Source: Verrucomicrobia bacterium ADurb.Bin070 (GTDB lineage Bacteria > Verrucomicrobiota > Kiritimatiellia > RFP12 > UBA1067). From it: DNA of 46,915 nt. Each line of letters begins with the position of its first letter. Within the stretch, counting starts at the first letter, position 1. The notes under the pieces were generated by a model that saw only the letters and a list, made by a program, of their open reading frames with translations, did not search any database and had not been told where the DNA came from. Below, piece after piece: positions 43,315-46,915 of this stretch. A program made the translations under genes and the position numbers. The DNA is taken from the NCBI GenBank assembly GCA_002071025.1, contig MWEJ01000004.1, positions 1 to 46,915 of the forward strand, written 5' to 3'.

Positions 43315-45240
43315 TTACTGTTCGAAGTAGGTGTAGCCGCGCAGGCCGTTGTCGTAGGCGGCGAGGATCTCGCGGCGCTCCGCAGGTGTGATGCGCTTGG
43401 CTTTCACCGCATCCTCCGCCAGCGCTCGAAACTGCTCCATCAGACGTTCCGGGCGGTATTCGACGTAGCTCAGCACGTCGCCGACCGAGTCGCCCTGCAG
43501 TTCCTGCACGTATTCGATCTCGCCGTCTTCATCAACCTGCACGCTCACGACATTGGTGTCGCCGAACAGATTGTGAAGATCGCCCAGCGTCTCCTGATAC
43601 GCGCCGACCAGGAAGGCGGCGAGCATGTAGGGTTCGCCCTTGCGCAGCGCGTGCACCGGCAGCACGGACTTGACATCGTGCTGGTCGATGAACTTGTCGA
43701 TGCGCCCGTCGCAATCGCAGGTGATGTCTGACAGGCAGGCCATGCGCGTCGGTTTTTCGGTCAGGCGGTGGATTGGCATGATCGGGAAGAGCTGGTCGAT
43801 GGCCCATGCGTCGGGCAGCGACTGGAAGACGCTGAAGTTGCAGTAGTAGACGTCCGCCAGCAGGGCGTCGAGGCCGAGCAAGTCTTTGGGGACGATCTTG
43901 AGGCCGGGCAGCAGCTCGCGGATGCGGGTCAGGATGTGCCAGAACAGGCAGTCGGCGGCCGCGTGCTGGCGCAGCGTGATGTCGCCGTGCTTGAAAGCCT
44001 TCTGAATCTCCTCGCGGTAGTAGAGCGCGTCGTTGAACGACTCCTGAAGGTTTTTGAGGCTCAGCGTGCGCGCCACGTACATCATGTTCTCAAGCGCCTC
44101 GGGGCGCGGCTCGGGAATGTTTTCCGGGCACCCCTTCTCCTCATAGATCGCGGCGTCGAGCACATTGATGACCAGCACCGAGTAGTAGCCGATCAGCGCG
44201 CGGCCGGATTCGCTGATGACGGCCGGGTGGGGAATCTCGGCCTCGTTGCAGGCGGTCATGATCCCCTCGATCACGTCGGCGCAGTACTCAGAGATGTCAT
44301 AGTTCGCGCTGCTGGCGAAATTGGTGTGCGAGCCGTCGTAATCGATGGCCAGGCCGCCGCCGATGTCGAAGATCCCCATGCGGGCGCCCTCTTTGACCAG
44401 ACCGACGTAAAAGCGCGAGGCTTCCTTGACGGCGTCACGGATCTCGCGGATGTTCGGCACCTGCGAGCCGAGGTGGTAGTGCAGCAGTTCGAGGCAGTCG
44501 AGCATCTGCGCATCGCGCAGGCTGTCGACCACATCGATCACCTGCGACGGGGTCAGGCCGAAGACGCTGCGCTCGCCGCCGGACTCGGACCACTTGCCGC
44601 CGACGCGGCTGGAAAGCTTCACGCGGATGCCCATGCGCGGCCGGATGCCGAGCGCGGCCGAACGCTCGAGGATCAGGTTCAGCTCGTCGGTCGTTTCAAG
44701 CACCAGGATGGTCTGAAGCCCCATTTTGAGCGACGAGAGCGCGAGGTCGATGAACTCCGCGTCTTTGTAGCCGTTGCAGATCAGAAAAGCCTCCGGATCG
44801 CGCATATAGGCCAGTGCGGCGATCAGCTCAGCTTTTGATCCCGCTTCAAGCCCGTGATGGTAGGGGGCGCCGAAGGTCACAACATCATGGACCGCCTGCT
44901 GCTGCTGGTTGACTTTTATCGGAAAAACGCCGCGATACACATTCTGGTAGGCGTAATCCGCGATCGCTTTTTTGAACGACTCATTGATCAGGCGGATGCG
45001 GTTGCCGAGCAGGTCGCTGAAACGCAGCAACAACGGGAGACTCATGCCGCGGTCGTGCAGGCCGTGGACGATGTCCGAGAGGTTGACGCGGACCGTACCG
45101 GTGGCGTTCTTCAGATTGACGGCCGCGAAGCCGTCGTCCGTAACCATGAAGTGGCCCTGGCCCCACGCACCGACGCCGTACAATTCGGCGCTTTTCACAC
45201 TGTTCCAGCCGTCCAGCGCATCCAGCAAGTTTTGTGACAT
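43315..45240 (-). CDS. speA: Biosynthetic arginine decarboxylase SpeA
   Basis: SpeA makes agmatine from arginine using PLP. The 641-residue length is that of the large biosynthetic class. The PLP lysine is in GVFPIKVNQQQQ (Lys109). Others: EAGSKAELIAALA, ILVLETTDEL, HYHLGSQVPNIREI, DIGGGLAIDYDGS with the glycine loop, the active-site CDCDGRIDKFID, and MLAAFLVGAYQETLGDLHNLFGD. No ribosome site is evident before ATG 45240. It leads a two-gene operon with the carboxynorspermidine-type dehydrogenase, implying spermidine or norspermidine production by a non-SAM route. Confidence 0.95.
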   Translation of the reverse strand: MSQNLLDALDGWNSVKSAELYGVGAWGQGHFMVTDDGFAAVNLKNATGTVRVNLSDIVHGLHDRGMSLPLLLRFSDLLGNRIRLINESFKKAIADYAYQNVYRGVFPIKVNQQQQAVHDVVTFGAPYHHGLEAGSKAELIAALAYMRDPEAFLICNGYKDAEFIDLALSSLKMGLQTILVLETTDELNLILERSAALGIRPRMGIRVKLSSRVGGKWSESGGERSVFGLTPSQVIDVVDSLRDAQMLDCLELLHYHLGSQVPNIREIRDAVKEASRFYVGLVKEGARMGIFDIGGGLAIDYDGSHTNFASSANYDISEYCADVIEGIMTACNEAEIPHPAVISESGRALIGYYSVLVINVLDAAIYEEKGCPENIPEPRPEALENMMYVARTLSLKNLQESFNDALYYREEIQKAFKHGDITLRQHAAADCLFWHILTRIRELLPGLKIVPKDLLGLDALLADVYYCNFSVFQSLPDAWAIDQLFPIMPIHRLTEKPTRMACLSDITCDCDGRIDKFIDQHDVKSVLPVHALRKGEPYMLAAFLVGAYQETLGDLHNLFGDTNVVSVQVDEDGEIEYVQELQGDSVGDVLSYVEYRPERLMEQFRALAEDAVKAKRITPAERREILAAYDNGLRGYTYFEQ

Positions 45241-45432
45241 TTCGGGTTCGTTGCCTCACGTGCTCACGGTGTTGATGATCGATTCCCCGCGCAGCCTGGC
45301 CGGTGCCGGGGAAGTGAAAGAAAGCGAGTCAAACCATGCCAAACCCGGGGCCAAAGCGCAATAGCAAAACACGGCGGAATCACGCTCAGACTGGCGCCTC
45401 CCCATCACCTCCCGTCACGCCTGCGCCCGACA

Positions 45433-45461
45433 TTGAGTTTTGCGGACGAGTCACGTATCAT
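45433..45461 (+). promoter_or_regulatory. Predicted sigma-70-type promoter giving a near-leaderless helicase mRNA
   Basis: TTGAGT at 45433-45438 and TATCAT at 45456-45461 have a 17-base spacer. Transcription would begin at about 45467-45470, essentially at the ATG, which has no Shine-Dalgarno sequence. The rest of the 229-base region between speA and this gene holds nothing clear. Confidence 0.5.
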
Positions 45462-45469
45462 GGATTCCT

Positions 45470-46915
45470 ATGACTGATTACTCGAAGCTTCTGAACCCGG
45501 AACAATGCGAGGCCGCGACGGCGGGAGACGGCCCGTTGCTGGTGCTCGCCGCAGCCGGCACCGGCAAGACGCGCACCCTGGTGTACCGCGTGGCGTATCT
45601 GGTCGAGCGCGGCGAACGCCCCGACAGCCTGCTGCTGCTCACCTTCACCAACCGCGCGGCGCGCGAGATGCTGGAGCGCGCCAAAGAGGTGGCCGGCGAC
45701 GCGGTGGGCAACCTCCTGAGCGGCACGTTTCACCACGTCTGCAACCGCTTTCTGCGCCGCTTCGGCGACCGGCTCGGCTATCCCAACGACTTCACCATCC
45801 TGGACCGCGACGACTCGCACGCGCTGATTGACCGCTGCATCAAAGACACGGTGCGCAATAAAAAAGATTTTCCCAAAAAAGATGTCATGTCGTCTCTGAT
45901 CGGTTCGGCCGCCAACCGCGCGTGCGACATCGAGGACGTGCTGGAGCAGACGGTCCAGGAGCTGCGTGTGGATCCCATGGAGATCATCAAAGTCGCCAAC
46001 CTGTATGCCGAGCGCAAATGTGCGATGGGGGCGATGGATTTCGACGACCTGCTGGTCAACGGACTGCGGTTACTGGTCGAGCACGAATCGGTGCGCGACT
46101 TTTATCAAAACCGCTTCCGGCATGTGCTGGTTGACGAGTATCAGGACACCAATCTGCTGCAGGCTCGCATGGTGGACATCTTGGGCGGGCTCAGCCGCAA
46201 CGTGATGGCCGTGGGCGACGATTTTCAGTGCATCTACTCGTGGCGCGGCGCGGACTTCAAGAACATCATGGAGTTCCCGAAGCGCTGGGACGGTTGCCGG
46301 ATCGTCAAGCTGGAACGCAATTACCGCAGCGTGCCGGAGGTGCTGGCTGTGGCGAACGCCTGTATCCAGGGCAACCCCGAACAGTTCCAAAAGACGCTGC
46401 GTCCCACGCGCAAGGCGCGCAACAAGCCGCAAGTCTTTTTCCTGCGCGACGGCGACGAGCAGGCGCGCGCGGTGCTGGCTATGATCCGGCGGTATCAGGA
46501 GGACGGCTATGCCCTGCGCGACATGGCGGTGCTTTACAGGGCGCACTTCCACTCGATCGAGCTGCAGATGATGCTCGGGCGCGCGCGCCTGCCGTTTGTA
46601 ATCACCTCCGGCATCGGCGTGTTCGAGCAGGCGCACGTCAAGGATGTCGTCGCCTTCCTGCGGGTCTGCGAGAACCGCTCGGACCGCATGGCTTTCGGGC
46701 GGCTGCTCGGCATGCTCAGCGGAGTGGGCGAAAAGACCATCGACGCGCTGTGGGAAACCTTGAACGGGCGCTTCGAAACGAGCGATCCGCAGCAGCGCGC
46801 GCGCCTGGTTGCGGCGCTCAAGCCTGCGGCGCGCGGGCAATGGCAGGAGATCGACCGGCTCATGGACGAGTACCACCGCGAACGCCTCGCGGCTGCCGGC
46901 GGCGAAGCGGTGCAG
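45470..46915 (+). CDS. UvrD/PcrA/Rep-type superfamily 1 DNA helicase, 3' end cut by the window
   Basis: The 482 codons seen cover the N-terminal two thirds of a 3'-5' helicase used in repair and replication restart. Order: the Q-like LNPEQCEAATAGDGPLLV, Walker A AAAGTGKT at 27-34, LLLLTFTNRAAREM (Ia), GTFHHVCNRFLRRF, the DFDDLL segment, Walker B VLVDEYQDTN, GDDFQCIYSWRGAD (III) and LERNYRSVP (IV). LYRAHFHSIELQMML and TSGIGVFEQAHVKDV belong to domain 2A. The remaining motifs lie beyond the window. ATG 45470 is the only start that keeps the expected N-terminus; it seems to be used without a ribosome site. Whether it is UvrD, PcrA or Rep cannot be decided. Confidence 0.93.
   Translation, partial: MTDYSKLLNPEQCEAATAGDGPLLVLAAAGTGKTRTLVYRVAYLVERGERPDSLLLLTFTNRAAREMLERAKEVAGDAVGNLLSGTFHHVCNRFLRRFGDRLGYPNDFTILDRDDSHALIDRCIKDTVRNKKDFPKKDVMSSLIGSAANRACDIEDVLEQTVQELRVDPMEIIKVANLYAERKCAMGAMDFDDLLVNGLRLLVEHESVRDFYQNRFRHVLVDEYQDTNLLQARMVDILGGLSRNVMAVGDDFQCIYSWRGADFKNIMEFPKRWDGCRIVKLERNYRSVPEVLAVANACIQGNPEQFQKTLRPTRKARNKPQVFFLRDGDEQARAVLAMIRRYQEDGYALRDMAVLYRAHFHSIELQMMLGRARLPFVITSGIGVFEQAHVKDVVAFLRVCENRSDRMAFGRLLGMLSGVGEKTIDALWETLNGRFETSDPQQRARLVAALKPAARGQWQEIDRLMDEYHRERLAAAGGEAVQ

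Noticed and set aside
45336-45473. 45-codon frame (starting MPNPGPKR) ending ATGA over the helicase start
   Set aside because: It looks like coupling, but it has no clear ribosome site, has Pro/Arg-biased composition, and the helicase promoter lies inside it.

Overview
The window is GC-rich, densely packed bacterial DNA. Its gene content points to a Gram-negative member of the PVC superphylum, most likely a Kiritimatiellota/Lentisphaerae-type organism. The main support is a very large secreted diheme protein of the HzsA-related type with PA14 and FGE-like domains, a ThuA-HEAT-discoidin protein, a Tat-exported Gfo/Idh/MocA oxidoreductase, xylose-isomerase-like TIM barrels, a 29-residue AURKAIP1/COX24 (bS22-like) ribosomal peptide, and an outer-membrane gene (lpxK) with lipoproteins. 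The assignment is inference; no rRNA or tRNA gene was seen.

Layout. 1-8020 (+): the tail of a glycerophosphodiesterase, a secreted PHP-like protein, and two exported heme proteins (HzsA-related fusion; YVTN propeller with diheme peroxidase-like domain). 8007-11279 (-): larB and glyQS, then a small LPS-kinase-like protein. 11461-17149 (+): secreted esterase, small helix-rich protein, ThuA-HEAT-discoidin protein and Tat-exported oxidoreductase, which look like a carbohydrate-use block. 17150-22953 (-): hisG, bS22-like peptide, TPR lipoprotein, M3 peptidase and membrane EEP protein. 22987-23650: decayed fragments of a response regulator and a propeller protein. 23833-26601 (+): sugar isomerase-like gene, folE, second TIM-barrel gene. 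26704-28957 (-): GT4 glycosyltransferase and M42 aminopeptidase. 29164-33117 (+): coupled envelope operon lpxK-murJ-murG. 33110-37892 (-): AI-2E-type permease, lipoprotein and two secreted proteins behind a good promoter. 37970-40806 (-): aceF-lpdA without E1. 41036-42067 (+): hisC. 42089-45240 (-): speA plus a carboxynorspermidine/saccharopine dehydrogenase-type gene (polyamine synthesis). 45470-end (+): UvrD/PcrA-type helicase, cut by the window.

Regulatory signals are unusually readable. Several -35/-10 pairs with exact 17-bp spacers precede the HzsA-related gene, the esterase, hisG, lpxK, the AI-2E operon, aceF and the helicase. The helicase promoter predicts an almost leaderless mRNA. 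aceF and hisC appear to share a palindromic divergent promoter core.

The most distinctive non-coding structure is a family of heptanucleotide-periodic tracts at three loci (20191-20322, 26615-26705, 39361-39402). They lie against or near stop codons, and in two cases fill the place where the Shine-Dalgarno of the next gene should be. No CRISPR array, insertion sequence, prophage or defence island was found.
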